From JABDGM01 sp963738665 (GTDB lineage Bacteria > Planctomycetota > Planctomycetia > Pirellulales > Lacipirellulaceae), in the NCBI GenBank assembly GCA_963738665.1, contig CAVTXL010000002.1, positions 372,001-436,000 of the forward strand: a stretch of DNA of 64,000 nucleotides, in the 5' to 3' direction. The notes under the pieces are model-generated. The model was given only the letters and a program-made list of their open reading frames with translations. It was not told the DNA's origin and ran no database searches. The translations under genes and the position numbers were made by a program. Shown in pieces: positions 1 through 11,262 of this stretch (positions are counted from its first letter, which is position 1; every line of letters begins with the position of its first letter).

Positions 1-2
1 GT

Positions 3-1470
3 AAGATCACCCCTGGCGACAAGGTCATGGAAAACTCCGGTCCGTTAGTTTGGTTTGGTTTGACCGTGATGCTCGTCTGCGGCCTGTTCACCGTGGTCCC
101 TTATTTGCGGGGGAAAACCGATCTATTGACCGGCTGGAACGTGCTGCTCATGGGCATGGGCATGTGGACCGGTTTTGGCTGCCTGGAAGTGCGATACGGA
201 CTCTGGTCGTGGGAAAACTTGCAATGGTTTCAGCCCACATGGCAGGAAGTGCAGTGGTACATGGTGGTTACCACGGTGTTTCTCGCGTCACTCTTGGCAT
301 GTTACTACTATAACCCAATCGGCAAGGCGCTTGCGCCAGCGCCTGCACAAGTGGCCGCCGCTTAACGCCGCAACGTATTTCTTTGTGCTGACGTTTTGCG
401 CCGGAGTGACGCTGGCTTCCTTCATAGTGCCCCGCACAAACTTCGTGGGCTTGGTGCTTTTTCAGTTGTCGCATAAGGCGGTGATTTTCGCCAGCGTTTT
501 CAGTTTCTTTTTGTGGTATAAGGATCGCATCAACTTGGCGGCCCTCGCGCTCTTTATTGGGGTGTTTGTAGTCGCGGCGTTGTTCATAATGATCGAATCG
601 TCAGGTCGCCGGCTGCTGCTGTCGCTGTTTCTTGGGCCGGTGTTGTGCGTCTATTGGATTCATGCCCGTCATTGGAAGACTCGCAACACCATCGCCGTGC
701 TGTCAATGGCGGCGGCTGGCATCCTGCTCGTGAGCTTCGTCTATTCGTCGATGCGATTCTTTAACCGCGGCCCCGCGAAACAACAGCGGACGGTTAGCAC
801 CGTAGTCGCACAGTTAGAAGGATTGAGAACTCGCCAGGGACTGTTCCAGACGCTGCTGGCCAACAAACTGAACTACTTTTCGCAGAACAACGTGCATTAC
901 GCTTTGCTCACCAAGCGCTACGTCGACACCCATCAACTCGAGCCCGTACCACTTAACACGCTGCGCTTCGTGTTGGCCTATCCGATCCCACGCCGCGTGT
1001 GGGAGAACAAGCCGGAGACACTGGGCATAACCGTTGCGCACGATATGGCGCATCAGACCAGCACCAATTGGGGGCTCGGCCCGGCAGGTCACGCGGCGTA
1101 TGAAGGTGGAATCCTGGCAATGATCCTGTACGCGCTGTTGGCGGCCATGGGAATTCGTTTAATGGACGATCCGCTCCGCCAGCAGCCCAATAATCCGTTT
1201 TTGATTTCGCTGCATGCGGCCGCCCTGCCGCACGTGGCCGGCTTTGCCCGCGGCGACTTTGGCATTATGACGAACGAAATAGCCGAGTGTTTTGTATTCG
1301 CGATCCTGCTGGCGTGGGCCTGCCGCCTGTTATTCGGCACGGAGCAAAGCAGCGCGCGCGGAAAGACGATCGCCCGTTCGATCTCGTATCGCTACCCGAT
1401 TTCCAGCCCGACCATCGGACAGCGCGGGCGCGGCGTTGACCGGCAACGGCATCTCCTCCAGCAGCGGTGA
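3..1470 (+). CDS. Wzy-like polysaccharide polymerase / O-antigen ligase family membrane protein, 5' partial, frameshifted
   Basis: A multi-pass inner-membrane protein that probably polymerises or ligates an exported polysaccharide. The frame is open from the left window edge through the ATG at 27, so the true start may lie outside. Reading runs in one frame to about 355 (ending in an Ala/Pro stretch), then continues in another frame with hydrophobic segments from about 373 to 760, a long soluble loop (about 770-1080) and further membrane segments to about 1330. One indel near 355 joins the pieces. The call rests on topology (many TM helices, one large loop) and on the two glycosyltransferases and sulfotransferase that follow on the same strand. 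No signature motif separates polymerase from ligase. The last 40 residues are low-complexity and may be out of frame. Confidence 0.6.
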
Positions 1471-1534
1471 CCTCGCCGCACGTCGTCCCATGGCGTCATC
1501 TCCTGGCAACCAGACCCGTGGCGGCGAGGACCAC

Positions 1535-2628
1535 ATGCGAGTGTACGCAGTCGGCATCGTGCCGCCGCCGGTCACCGGCATGACGCTGGTTACGGAAAAG
1601 ATCGTGCAGCAATTGCAGAGTACCGGGCCGCTCACTTTTTGGAACTGGTCGCCCGGCCATCAGCCGACGCGGGCCCGATTTCACACGATGCGCGTCCTGC
1701 ACACGCTGGGCTGCGTGCTGCGGATGCTGGCCAATGGACGTGTGGCCGGGAATCGGCTCTACCTGCTGGCGAACTCTCGTTCCGGGCTGCTGTTGACAGT
1801 CGTGTTGGCAACCCTCGCGCGTCTCCTGGGCTATCGCCTATATCTTCACCACCACACCTACGGATACATCGACCGGCATAACGCGGCCATGGCTTGGGTC
1901 GTGCGGCAGATGCGATCCAACGGGGTCCACATTGTCCATTGTCCGCGGATGGTCGACGATTTTCGCCGCCAATATTCGGCGGCCCGCCGTTTCTTGACGA
2001 TGTACCCCAGCGTTGTATCGTTGGAATGCGGCCAGCCACGATCTGCCCCGCGGGAGCCGTTTTGCCTGGGCGTGTTGAGCAATCTCACGTTGGACAAAGG
2101 GGTCGGCCTAGCCATTGAAACGCTTGCGCGCTGAGGTCGAGCGGGCAAAACGTCTGTTTGAAGCTGGCGGGGCCGATCCGCACTCGAGCCGCGAAGCAGT
2201 GGATCGACCGGGCACTGCGCGAGTATCCAGGCGTTGTTTTCTATGCAGGCTCCGTCTACGGCGCGGCCAAGACGGACTTTCTCAATAGCGTCGATGTCTT
2301 GCTATTTCCCACTCGCTACAAGGGCGAATCGTGGGGCATCGTGATCAACGAGGCGTTTGCGACCGGCGCGCCGGTGATCACGTTCAATCGCGGCTGCACG
2401 CAAACCGTGGTCGGTGAGGCCGCCGGCCTGGTCGTGCCGCGCGACGGCGATTATGTTGTTGAGGCCAGCCGGCAAGTTGCCGCCTGGATCGACCACGTCG
2501 ACCAGTACCGCGATGCGTCGCAGGCCGCCGTCGAGTGCGCCAAGTACCTGTACGCCGAGAGCCAACGGCAATTGGCGCGATTCGCCGATCACATGTTTTC
2601 GCCCCTGACGACCGAACTCATCGCATGA
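1535..2628 (+). CDS. GT4-type glycosyltransferase, two frameshifts
   Basis: A cytoplasmic sugar transferase for extracellular polysaccharide, about 364 residues once joined. The start is the ATG at 1535 behind a GGCGAGGA ribosome-binding site; it opens MRVYAVGIVPPPVTGM, with the glycine-rich N-terminal loop of GT-B enzymes. The C-terminal domain carries the donor-binding pattern of GT4 (LLFPTRYKGESWGIVINEA, with the conserved E-x7-E spacing). The reading frame breaks near 2130 (premature TGA at 2132) and again near 2157 in a TTT run. Removing one T at the second site restores the expected KLAGP strand. The stop overlaps the next start as ATGA (2625-2628), so the two genes are translationally coupled. 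Confidence 0.8.
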
Positions 2629-3537
2629 GCATGTTGAATTCGCTGCAGCACCATCTCAGCAGCCGCTACGGTCTCGTGCGCAAGGCGGCCATCAGCATGC
2701 TGCGCGTGCCGAGGTGGCTGCACGGCCTGCGTGCGGCAGACGCCGATTACCAGTTTGCACCGCCGGTGCTCGCCGATTCGTTTCCCAAGAGCGGCACGCA
2801 CCTGGTCAACCAAATCGTCGATGGCTTGCCACACTGCAGCAACTACGGTGCCTTTCTGGCCTCGATGACCAGCTCGTTTCAATTTCGCGAACGTTCGGCC
2901 GCAAGTGTCCACCGTTATATTCGCAGCATCGTGCCCAACGAGATCGTGCGCGCACATTTGTTCTACGATCCGCAATACGAGGCCCACTTGAAAAGGAAAA
3001 ACGCCGTCCACTATTTTGTATATCGCGACCCGCGCGACGTCGTTGTATCCGAGGCGCACTATCTGCGAGAGATGAACCGCTGGCATCGACTCCACTCTCA
3101 TTTCGCCGCGCTGGCGTCCATCGAAGAGGCGATCGCGCTTTTCGATCACCGGCTTCAATCCGCCGCTACCGGGTACGGAATATCCGAACATCGCCCAGCG
3201 CTTCGCCCGTTATGCGGGCTGGCTGAAGACGGGCGAGTGCCTGGCGATCCGATTTGAAGATTTGATGTCGAACAAACAATCGGCGATTATTCGCAGCATG
3301 GCGGAGTTTTACAGCGAGCATTGCCGGACGCCGATCGACGTCGACGCGTATGCCATGCAAATGGCCTCGCGCATCGCACCCCACAAGTCCCACACCTTCC
3401 GCAGTGGCAAGAAAGCGGGCTGGGCCCGCGAGTTTACGGCCGAGCACAGTCGCTTGTTCGACGAGATCGCCGGAGAGTTGCTGATCGATTTAGGGTACGA
3501 ACCGAATCACGATTGGGCCACCGCGGCTGTTAGATAG
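2625..3537 (+). CDS. PAPS-dependent sulfotransferase, frameshifted
   Basis: Transfers sulfate from PAPS, probably to a sugar of the polysaccharide built by this cluster. About 303 residues after joining. The 5'-phosphosulfate loop FPKSGTHL lies near residue 55 and the 3'-phosphate motif YRDPRDVVVSEAHY near residue 133; the RFEDL strand typical of the family is at 3250-3264. The frame breaks near 3165, between the PAPS motifs and the C-terminal part; an indel there joins ...NPPLPGTEYPNIAQRF to the RFEDL region. The start overlaps the upstream glycosyltransferase stop by ATGA. Shows planctomycete-type sulfated exopolysaccharide synthesis; the acceptor sugar is unknown. Confidence 0.85.
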
Positions 3538-3725
3538 CCATCTTGGTCGAGATTCAAAGTTAGCTCGATCATTTGGCTCGGAGATTCCACTGCGGCCCGA
3601 CCATTAGCGGGGGATACGGCCACCTTTTCAATGACGCCGAACCAAGATGGTCCGGCGATATCGAAGCAATATCTCGACTTCCCTCTTCCTTGGGAAGAGG
3701 GTTTCAAAATGCATCACACTCGCGC

Positions 3726-4916
3726 ATGAAATTGATCGTACACGATTACGTTGGTCACCCATTCCAGGTGCAATTGAGCCGCGAGTTGGCCGGCCGCGGA
3801 CACCAGGTGCTGCATTTGTACAACGGCTCGTTCGTGACGCCGCGCGGCGAGCTCGAGCGCCGCGCCGACGATCCGACGGGATTCGACGTCCGCGGCATAA
3901 CGCTTTCCGAAATTGTGCCGAAGATGAATTTCGTGCGGCGGTTCCGCGCGGAGCGGGAATACGCCCGGCGGCTGGCCAAAGCCTGTGATCGGTTTGGTCC
4001 TGAAGTGGTGATTTCGGCCAACACGCCGTCGCTCGCGCAGCACCGCCTGGCGAAATGGTGCCAGTCGAGCCGCATTCGGCTTGTCTCGTGGGTGCAGGAC
4101 ATGTACGGCCTGGCGGCGTATCGTTTGCTGAGCCGCAAAATGCCGGGCGTGGGCCACCTGGTCGGGCGCTACTTCATTGCGCTAGACAAGTGGTCGGCCC
4201 GGCACAGCCAGTCGATCGTCGTGATCACCGCCGATTTTCGCGATCTGCTCGTGGCCTGGGGCGTCAATCCGGACCGCATTCACGTGGTTCACAACTGGGC
4301 GCCGCTGGAACAGATTCCGCTGCGTCCGCGCGAGAACGACTGGTCGCGGAGCAACAATCTTGGACCCGGCATTCGCTTCATCTACTCAGGCACGTTGGCG
4401 ATGAAACACAATCCGGCACTACTGTTGGAACTCGCCAAGCTAATCGATCGCAATGCTGCTGGCGAACTAGTCGTTATATCGGAGGGCGCCGGCGTCCAGT
4501 GGCTAGCCGAGCAAGCCGCCGCGTCGCAGCTTAAAACGCTGCGTTGTCTAAGATTTCAGCCGTTCAATGTATTTGCGGACGTGCTCGGCAGCGCAGACGT
4601 GCTGCTGGCAATCCTCGAAGCGGACGCCGGCGTGTTCAGCGTGCCGTCGAAGGTGCTCAGCTACCTCTGCGCCGGGCGGCCGCTGTTGTTGGCCGTGCCG
4701 AGTGAGAACCTCGCGGCGCGGATTGTCGTCGAGTGCGGTGCGGGGCTCGTCGTCGAGCCGAACGACATCGCCGGTTTCTGCCGCGCTGCCCAAGAATTAA
4801 TCGCCTCGCCAGAAAGGCGACAGCAGCTAGCCGCCGCCGGCCGCGGCTATGCCGAAGCTCACTTCAACATTCAGCGGATCGGCGATGAGTTTGAGGCGAT
4901 TCTGGGCGGTCGGTAG
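3726..4916 (+). CDS. WbuB-like GT4 glycosyltransferase
   Basis: A 396-residue GT-B glycosyltransferase of the WbuB type (family known for L-FucNAc transfer in O-antigen synthesis; the actual sugar here is unknown). The reading frame stays open upstream to 3573, but the ATG at 3726 (MKLIVHDYVGHPFQVQL) matches the family N-terminus. Visible features are the HPFQVQLSRELAGRGH N-terminal helix, the central VVHNWAP interdomain segment near residue 190, the YSGTLAMKHNPALLLE strand and the donor-site EADAGVFSVPSKVLSYLCAG stretch near residue 300. Intact. It closes the polysaccharide run, about 190 bases after the sulfotransferase. Confidence 0.85.
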   Translation: MKLIVHDYVGHPFQVQLSRELAGRGHQVLHLYNGSFVTPRGELERRADDPTGFDVRGITLSEIVPKMNFVRRFRAEREYARRLAKACDRFGPEVVISANTPSLAQHRLAKWCQSSRIRLVSWVQDMYGLAAYRLLSRKMPGVGHLVGRYFIALDKWSARHSQSIVVITADFRDLLVAWGVNPDRIHVVHNWAPLEQIPLRPRENDWSRSNNLGPGIRFIYSGTLAMKHNPALLLELAKLIDRNAAGELVVISEGAGVQWLAEQAAASQLKTLRCLRFQPFNVFADVLGSADVLLAILEADAGVFSVPSKVLSYLCAGRPLLLAVPSENLAARIVVECGAGLVVEPNDIAGFCRAAQELIASPERRQQLAAAGRGYAEAHFNIQRIGDEFEAILGGR

Positions 4917-5029
4917 TTCTTTGCCCTCGTTCGATTGGTTATGCTAGAGGGACCTTGATGTCCTTCGACCGCGATGCCTGGGGCGCGGATGTCGGTCCAC
5001 AACACTCTTCGGCTGGATGGGAGTCTCCG

Positions 5030-7564
5030 ATGCCTTGCCTTTTCGTGAAGCCTGCGCTCACTGCTTTCGCCCTCGCCATTTTCCTCGCCATCGCAGTGCC
5101 GGCGCGGGCTCAGGAGAAAGACGACGAAAAGGACGCCGCCAAGCCGCCCGCGGCTGAAGGCGCCGCCCCTGAAGCGAAAAAGTCGGCGATCAAGCCCTAC
5201 GACAAGGTAATCACGACGGAGGCCAAGTCGAAGAATGGCCTGTTCATGGTGCATCAGCTTGATAACAAGGTGTTTTACGAAATTCCCACCGGCGAGCTGG
5301 GCGCCGATATGTTGTGGGTCACGCAGTTGGCTGAGACGCAGGCCGGGTTCGGCCAGGCCGGCTCGCCGGTGCGCGACCGCGTCGTGCGGTGGGAGCTGCG
5401 CGACGAGACGGTGCTGCTGCGGGACGTGAAGTATACGCTGCGCGCGGAGGGAGACGACTACCTCAAAGGGGCCGTCGAGCGAACGTCGCTGGCGCCGATC
5501 ATCCGTGCGTTTCCCGTCGTCGCCTGGGGCAAAGACAAGGCGCCGTTGATCGAGGTGACGTCGTTGTTCAAGTCGGACGTGGCCGAATTCAGCGCGAAGC
5601 GAACGCTGGACGCCGCCGGCCTCGACGAGAAGCGGACGTTTGTCGACGAAATCAAAGTCTTTCCAAAGAACGTTGAAACCAAGGTGCTGGCGACGTACAC
5701 GCTTTCCGACCGCGAGCCGGCCGCCGGGGCGCGTCGCGGCGGGCCGCCGCGGCCGCGGCGTGATCCGTCGCAGGGCGGCGTCACCGTGATTTTGCACCAT
5801 AGCATGGTCAAGCTGCCGGAAACGGCGATGAAGCCGCGAAAGTACGACAGTCGCGTCGGCTTCTTCGACGTGGAATTCGAAGATTACGGCGTCAAGGAGG
5901 ATCGCCATCAAGTCGAGAACCTCCGCTACATTATTCGTTGGCGGCTCGAAAAAAAGGACCCCGACGCCGATTTCTCGGAGCCGGTCAAGCCGATCGTGTT
6001 TTATGTCGATCGCAGCGTGCCCGAGAAGTGGAAATCCTGGGTCAAGAAGGGCATCGAAAGCTGGCAGCCGGCGTTTGAGGCGGCGGGTTTCAAAAATGCA
6101 ATTCTCGGCAAGCTCGCCCCGAACGAGCGCGAAGACCCCGACTGGGACGCCGAAGACGCCCGCATCTCCTCAATTCTATGGCTGCCTTCCACGACGGAGA
6201 ACGCTTTCGGCCCGGAAGTGCACGATCCGCGGACCGGCGAAATCCTCGAGGCCGACGTCCGCGTGTACCACAACGTGCTGAAGCTGATCCGCGATTGGTA
6301 TTTCGTGCAGGCGTCGCCGAATGACAATCGGGCCCAAAAGCTGCCCTTGCCCGACGAGCTGGTCGGCGAGCTGCTGGCCAGCGTGGTTGCCCACGAGGTT
6401 GGCCACTCGATCGGCTTTCCGCACAACATGAAGGCCTCGTCGTCGTACACCGTCGAACAGCTCCGCGATCCGGAGTTCACCAAGAAGTTCGGCACCGAGG
6501 CCTCGATTATGGACTACGGCCGCTTCAATTACGTCGCCCAGCCGGGCGACGGGGCGTCGCTGATTCCGATCGTCGGTCCTTACGATCACTTCGCCGTCGA
6601 GTGGGGCTATCGGCAGTTCAATAAGGACCAGGACGAAAAGGCGGAGCTCGCGAAGATCTTGAAGCGGCAGGTCGACAATCCGCAGTTGCGCTTCGGCGAT
6701 CCGAACCCCGGCGAAGACCCATCGCAGCAGACCGAGGACCTGGGCAGCGACCCGATCGCCGCAACCGAGATGGGCCTCAAGAACATCGACCGCGTGGCCG
6801 GCTATCTGGTCGAGGCCACGTGCAAAGAGGGTGAGGACTACGAGCTGCTCGAGAACATGCACGGCCAACTGTTGGCCCAGCGGGCCCGCGAGCTGGGGCA
6901 CGTGGCGAACGTCGTGGGCGGCGTCAATCGCGTCAATCTGTGGTACGGCGACGCGAAGACGATCTACACGCCCGTCGACGCGCCCCAACAGCGCAAGGCC
7001 GTGGCCTTCATCAACGAGCACGCCTTCCGCGTGACGCCGGACCTCATTGATCCGGCGATCATGCTGCGGCTGGAGGCCACCGGCGTTGCCGACCGCGTGC
7101 TCACCAGCCAGCGGAGCGTGCTGAATAGCCTGATCAACGACAACCGCATCAAACGGATGGCCGAGCAGTGCCAGCGCGACGGCGACAAGGACGACTATTC
7201 CCCGGCCGAGATGTTGGGCGACGTCCGAAAGGGAGTGTGGGGCGAGCTGGACAAGCCGCCGGTGAAGATCGACCTCTATCGCCGCAACTTGCAGCGGGCC
7301 CACGTGGAGCACTTGGCCACGCTCGTCGGCACCCAAAATCCGGCCTCCGATCTGCCGGCCCTGGCCCGGGCGGAGCTGGAGGCACTGGCGAAACAGATCG
7401 CGGCCGCGAAAGTCGATGACGATGCGGCCACCCGCGCACACCTGGCAGACATCAAAGCCCGGATCGAGATGGCGCTCGACCCGCGGGGGAGGCCGCGGGC
7501 GGCCGCCGTGGCGAGCCCGCCCCTGCCGATCAGCGATTTGCCGGAACAGGAATCGGACTTCTGA
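5030..7564 (+). CDS. Secreted zinc-dependent metalloprotease (DUF5117/DUF5118-type)
   Basis: An 844-residue exported zinc metalloprotease. The ATG at 5030 follows GGATGGGAG and gives a clean signal peptide (hydrophobic core residues 8-24, cleavage after ARA). Residues about 55-250 match the DUF5117 pattern (FMVHQLDNKVFYEIP, GADMLWVTQLA). The zinc site HEVGHSIGFPHN begins at about residue 455 (HExxHxxGxxHN), and the Met-turn SIMDYGRFNY lies near residue 492, as in metzincins. The upstream open frame to 4955 has no signal sequence and is rejected as the start. Intact and monocistronic. Probably acts in the periplasm or outside the cell; substrate unknown. Confidence 0.9.
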   Translation: MPCLFVKPALTAFALAIFLAIAVPARAQEKDDEKDAAKPPAAEGAAPEAKKSAIKPYDKVITTEAKSKNGLFMVHQLDNKVFYEIPTGELGADMLWVTQLAETQAGFGQAGSPVRDRVVRWELRDETVLLRDVKYTLRAEGDDYLKGAVERTSLAPIIRAFPVVAWGKDKAPLIEVTSLFKSDVAEFSAKRTLDAAGLDEKRTFVDEIKVFPKNVETKVLATYTLSDREPAAGARRGGPPRPRRDPSQGGVTVILHHSMVKLPETAMKPRKYDSRVGFFDVEFEDYGVKEDRHQVENLRYIIRWRLEKKDPDADFSEPVKPIVFYVDRSVPEKWKSWVKKGIESWQPAFEAAGFKNAILGKLAPNEREDPDWDAEDARISSILWLPSTTENAFGPEVHDPRTGEILEADVRVYHNVLKLIRDWYFVQASPNDNRAQKLPLPDELVGELLASVVAHEVGHSIGFPHNMKASSSYTVEQLRDPEFTKKFGTEASIMDYGRFNYVAQPGDGASLIPIVGPYDHFAVEWGYRQFNKDQDEKAELAKILKRQVDNPQLRFGDPNPGEDPSQQTEDLGSDPIAATEMGLKNIDRVAGYLVEATCKEGEDYELLENMHGQLLAQRARELGHVANVVGGVNRVNLWYGDAKTIYTPVDAPQQRKAVAFINEHAFRVTPDLIDPAIMLRLEATGVADRVLTSQRSVLNSLINDNRIKRMAEQCQRDGDKDDYSPAEMLGDVRKGVWGELDKPPVKIDLYRRNLQRAHVEHLATLVGTQNPASDLPALARAELEALAKQIAAAKVDDDAATRAHLADIKARIEMALDPRGRPRAAAVASPPLPISDLPEQESDF

Positions 7565-8349
7565 GCCATCGAAACAGGTGCCCGAGGCGTAAGCGAGGGG
7601 GGATTGCCTCACTTACGCTTCGGGTTGGTGGATGAGCACGGAATCGGGCGGCGCGAGCTTCCCGCCCGTCCGGTGTTGGGCGATTTGCATATCGCCTCAC
7701 TAGCGGCACTAGGGCGAAGTTCGAAGGCGCCCGAAACTCGCGCCCCCTGTTTAAGGTGCCTTCGCCATTCCCACAAAGTAATCGAAGGTGTCCAAAACTC
7801 TCCCCACCGAGTTTTGGCCATCTTCACCCTGGTGGGGGGTAAAATCTGGAGGTTCCAATATGTTCCGGGGTGCGCAGGACGAGCGCACTGAGCAGGGGAA
7901 GCGGCACTGGCCTTGGTACGAATTTTCAAACAGCGACGGCTGGTTCTTTGCCGCGGATCAGTGTACTGGATATTTGTTCATACGTCAAGGTGTGGAATAA
8001 GCCAGTTGGGAAGTGGGGTGGAGTAGGGGAGTAGGGGCGATGTTATTTGCACAATGCGGAAGCCGGACTGTCGACCTCTTGGTTGCGAAAGGGCATCAGC
8101 CTGCGAGAAGGCAGGCGAAAAGGATTTGGGCGTCGCCTGGAGTGCACCGCGCTATCGCGATGAGATGACGGCAGCGGCGGTGGAATAGGACACGCCCACA
8201 TGAGCGAGTTAGCAACCCGCACATTCGGCAATCGTAATTGTGACTAACAGACGCTTAGAAAAATTGGAACGCAATCCTGAGCCCAATCATGAAGCAGTAT
8301 TGGAGCACTTAGCGGGTTCGCAGGAAACTGCCCCGCATTCAATCGTGCT
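7565..8349. other. Gene-free gap with one repeat hairpin
   Basis: No convincing gene on either strand; the open frames here have no recognisable motifs. A GAGG-rich stretch follows the protease stop, and a repeat hairpin occurs at 7782-7830. The segment lies between the protease and the 3' end of the converging ATPase gene, so transcription termination for both is expected here. Confidence 0.6.
7782..7830. repeat. Dispersed hairpin repeat, copy 1
   Basis: A 49-base element with imperfect inverted arms (AGGTGTCCAAAA and TTTTGGCCATCT). A second copy with about 90 percent identity is at 46787-46835. Both copies lie in intergenic DNA. Confidence 0.6.
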
Positions 8350-11031
8350 TCAAAATGCGGTGCGGATCCAGTGCGAGCGGATAAGCCACGTCTTAACGCC
8401 TTGAGTAAGGAGCATGTAACAAATTAACGTCAAGACAAGCAGCGCCAGTAAAGGGGCGGCATCGCGGTGAATCCGAGATACGGTCCCAGCGACGATGTCG
8501 GAAGCAATACGCCAATCGTCATGATAACTGCCGTCGTCGCTATGAGCGGCCAAGAGGCGCGGCTTTGTAGGAAGGGAATTTTGCTGGTGCGTATGACATG
8601 AATGATCAATGTTTGAGTTAACAGACTTTCCACGAACCAGCCGGTCTGGAAGAGCGACGCTTTTTCGACGGCCCAGCAATTGAAAACGTACAACATCATG
8701 AAGTAGCTCGTGTAGTCGAAGACACTTGAACACGGTCCGATGAACACGATGAACTTGGTAATCGCTCCCATGTCCCACGGCCTCGGCTTGGCGATCTGGT
8801 CAGGGTCGACATCGTCTGTAGGAATTGCGGTCTGTGACACGTCGTACAGCAAATTATTCGTTAGGATCTGAATCGGCATCATGGCAGATACGGCACGAAG
8901 ACGCTCGCCCCCAGCACGCTGAACATATTGCCGAAGTTGCTGCTCGCCCCCATGCGAATGTATTTGAGGATGTTGGCAAAGACCTTGCGGCCCTCCATCA
9001 CACCCTCTTCCAACACCAGTAGGCTTTTTTCCAAGAGGATCATGTCGGCGGATTCCTTGGCGATATCGACGGCGCTGTCGACGCTGATCCCCACGTCGGT
9101 GGCCCGTAGAGCGGGGGCGTCATTAATGCCATCGCCCATGAAACCGACTGTGTGTCCCCGCGACTGGAGTGCCTGGATAATCCGTTGCTTGTCGGCTGGG
9201 GAGATGCGGGCGAACAGCGTGGCGTGTTCAGCTGCTTCGGCGAGCTGGCCGTCGTCCATCTGGTCCACTTCCATTCCGAGGACAACGCGATCGGTCGACA
9301 AACCGACCTCTCGATAAATCTTCCGGGCGACCAGGTCGTTATCGCCGGTGATGACTTTGACGCCGACGCCATGCTCTTGCAGCAATCGTATTGCCTCTGC
9401 CGCGGTTTCCTTCGGAGGGTCGAGAAACGCCACATAACCATTGAGGACCAAGTCGCACTCATCGGACTTCGTGTACGGGGTTCGTTCTTCGCCCGCTTGC
9501 TTTGGATCAACGTCTTTACTGGCAATAGCCAGCACGCGGAAGCCGTCACTGCTCAGTCGCTCGTACTCCTCTTGCAGCTCGACGATTAGCAGGTGTTCCA
9601 TTGAGAACAAGCGGCCGTCGAGTTCAAAATTCTGGCAGCGCGGAAAAACTGCTTCGGGGGCGCCCTTGGTGATGATGCGATCCTTGCCTTCCGGCGTGCG
9701 GACGACGACACTCATCACCCGCCTCTGGAAATCGAATGGGACCTCATCGACCTTGGCATAGTCCGGGATGCTGGCGTGCTCATGGACTTCTCGGTGGTCA
9801 AGGATGGCTCGGTCAAGGACACTCTTCAGGCCGGTCTGAAAGTGGCTGTTGAGGTACGCCAGCGCCAAGACGCCGTCGTCTTCCTTCAGCACGACGTCGC
9901 ATTGCCGTTCCAAGATCACGCGGTCCATCGTCAGCGTTCCCGTTTTATCGGTACAGAGGACATCCATTGCCCCGAGGTTCTGAATCGCATTGATGCGCTT
10001 GACGATAACCTTCTTGCGACTCATCGCCAGAGCCCCTTTTGACAAGCAGACGGTCACGATCATCGGCAGCATTTCTGGCGTCAGCCCGACCGCAATGGCC
10101 AGTGCAAAGAAGAACGCCTCGTGCCAGTCCGCTTTGGTGACCCAATTAATGGCAAACACCAACGGCACCATCACAGCCATGAACCGGAGCATCAGCCACG
10201 TGAATTGCGTCACGCCCCGATCGAAGGCGGTCGGTGGCGACTGCCCGGCCAGGGTTTCCGCAATGCTGCCCAGATAGGTATCGCGGCTGTAGCCACGACT
10301 ACGGCCAGCGCTGTGCCGCTCTCGACGCTGGTTCCCAAAAATGCAATGTTGTCGAGTTCCAGGGGCGACTTGGCAGGAGTTCCTTTGTCGATTTCGAACT
10401 TCTCGACGGGAAACAATTCTCCGGTCAGCGGACCCTGTGTGACGAATAGGTCTCTCGCCGAGACAATGCGCACCTCTGCCGAGATCATGTCACCCGCAGC
10501 TAGTTTCACGACGTCGCCGGGAACGAGCTGAGACACAGCGAGCTCTCGCAACTCGCCATCTCGCATCACAGCAGCCGTCACGGAGACCATCGCCTTGAGT
10601 TTGGCGGCCGCGTGATCGGCGTTGGCTTCCTGGATCAGTCGAATACTTACGCCGAGTACAATCATCAGCGACATAACGACGGCAGACCGTAGATCTCCGG
10701 TGGCGACAGCAATCGTTGCCAATGCGGCCAACAGCAGCACTAGCGGATTGATAAACGCGTGCCACAGAAGTGTCCACACGCTCTTTCTTGCGTCCGCGGC
10801 CACGACATTCGGACCGTGTTCAGCCAATCGGTCTGCCGCCTGATCAGCCGTCAGGCCTGCCTTACCGCTGCCGAGACGCTCATAAACGGTGTCGGCGCTC
10901 GCGGATGCAATCTCGACGAGCAGCGGCGAAAAACTGATTGGGGTGGGACGCCGCTTCAACGCAGCGAAGAGCCCTTTGGGAAGCGAGATTGTCGAGGCAT
11001 GTTTGCGCCGAGAATCAATCGCGTGAGGCAT
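8350..11031 (-). CDS. mgtA: Magnesium-translocating P-type ATPase (MgtA/MgtB type), three frameshifts
   Basis: Imports Mg2+ across the inner membrane at the cost of ATP. The joined length is about 893 residues, as in MgtA. From the N-terminus: cation-ATPase N domain (YERLGSGKAGLTADQA), TM pair, actuator domain with TGEL in place of the usual TGES/TGEA, TM4 with GLTPEMLPM, phosphorylation site DKTGTLT near 9940, hinge MGDGINDAPAL near 9130, and C-terminal TM bundle (PIQILTNNLLYDVSQ). The frame breaks near 10280, 8880 and 8455; each break falls inside a conserved block that reads on in another frame. ATG at 11031. No Mg-sensing leader was recognised in the 230 bases upstream. Confidence 0.88.
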
Positions 11032-11262
11032 GGTTGATCGTCCCGTGGTCGTGGCGAAAGTGGCTGCTCGCCGAGTGATGCAGCCGTCATCGGCACCCCG
11101 ATGGTTCCGATTTCCGGCGCAGCGGTCTCAGTCATGCTGTGACTGCAATCTGCGGTAAAAGCCCAGACGTCGTCAGCTGCCGTTCTGATTCTTGTCCGCT
11201 TTCCGAGCAAATTAAAGTGCGCGAATACCATCGACGCTGAGATTCGGCTGCTACCAAGAGTG

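Noticed and set aside
6176..7612. 478-codon antisense frame under the metalloprotease
   Set aside because: Shadow of a high-GC gene with clear motifs on the plus strand; the antisense product is Arg/His/Val-rich without any family pattern.
11032..11262. Magnesium-sensing riboswitch upstream of mgtA
   Set aside because: No conserved M-box helices or other leader signature could be recognised in the 230 bases before the start codon.
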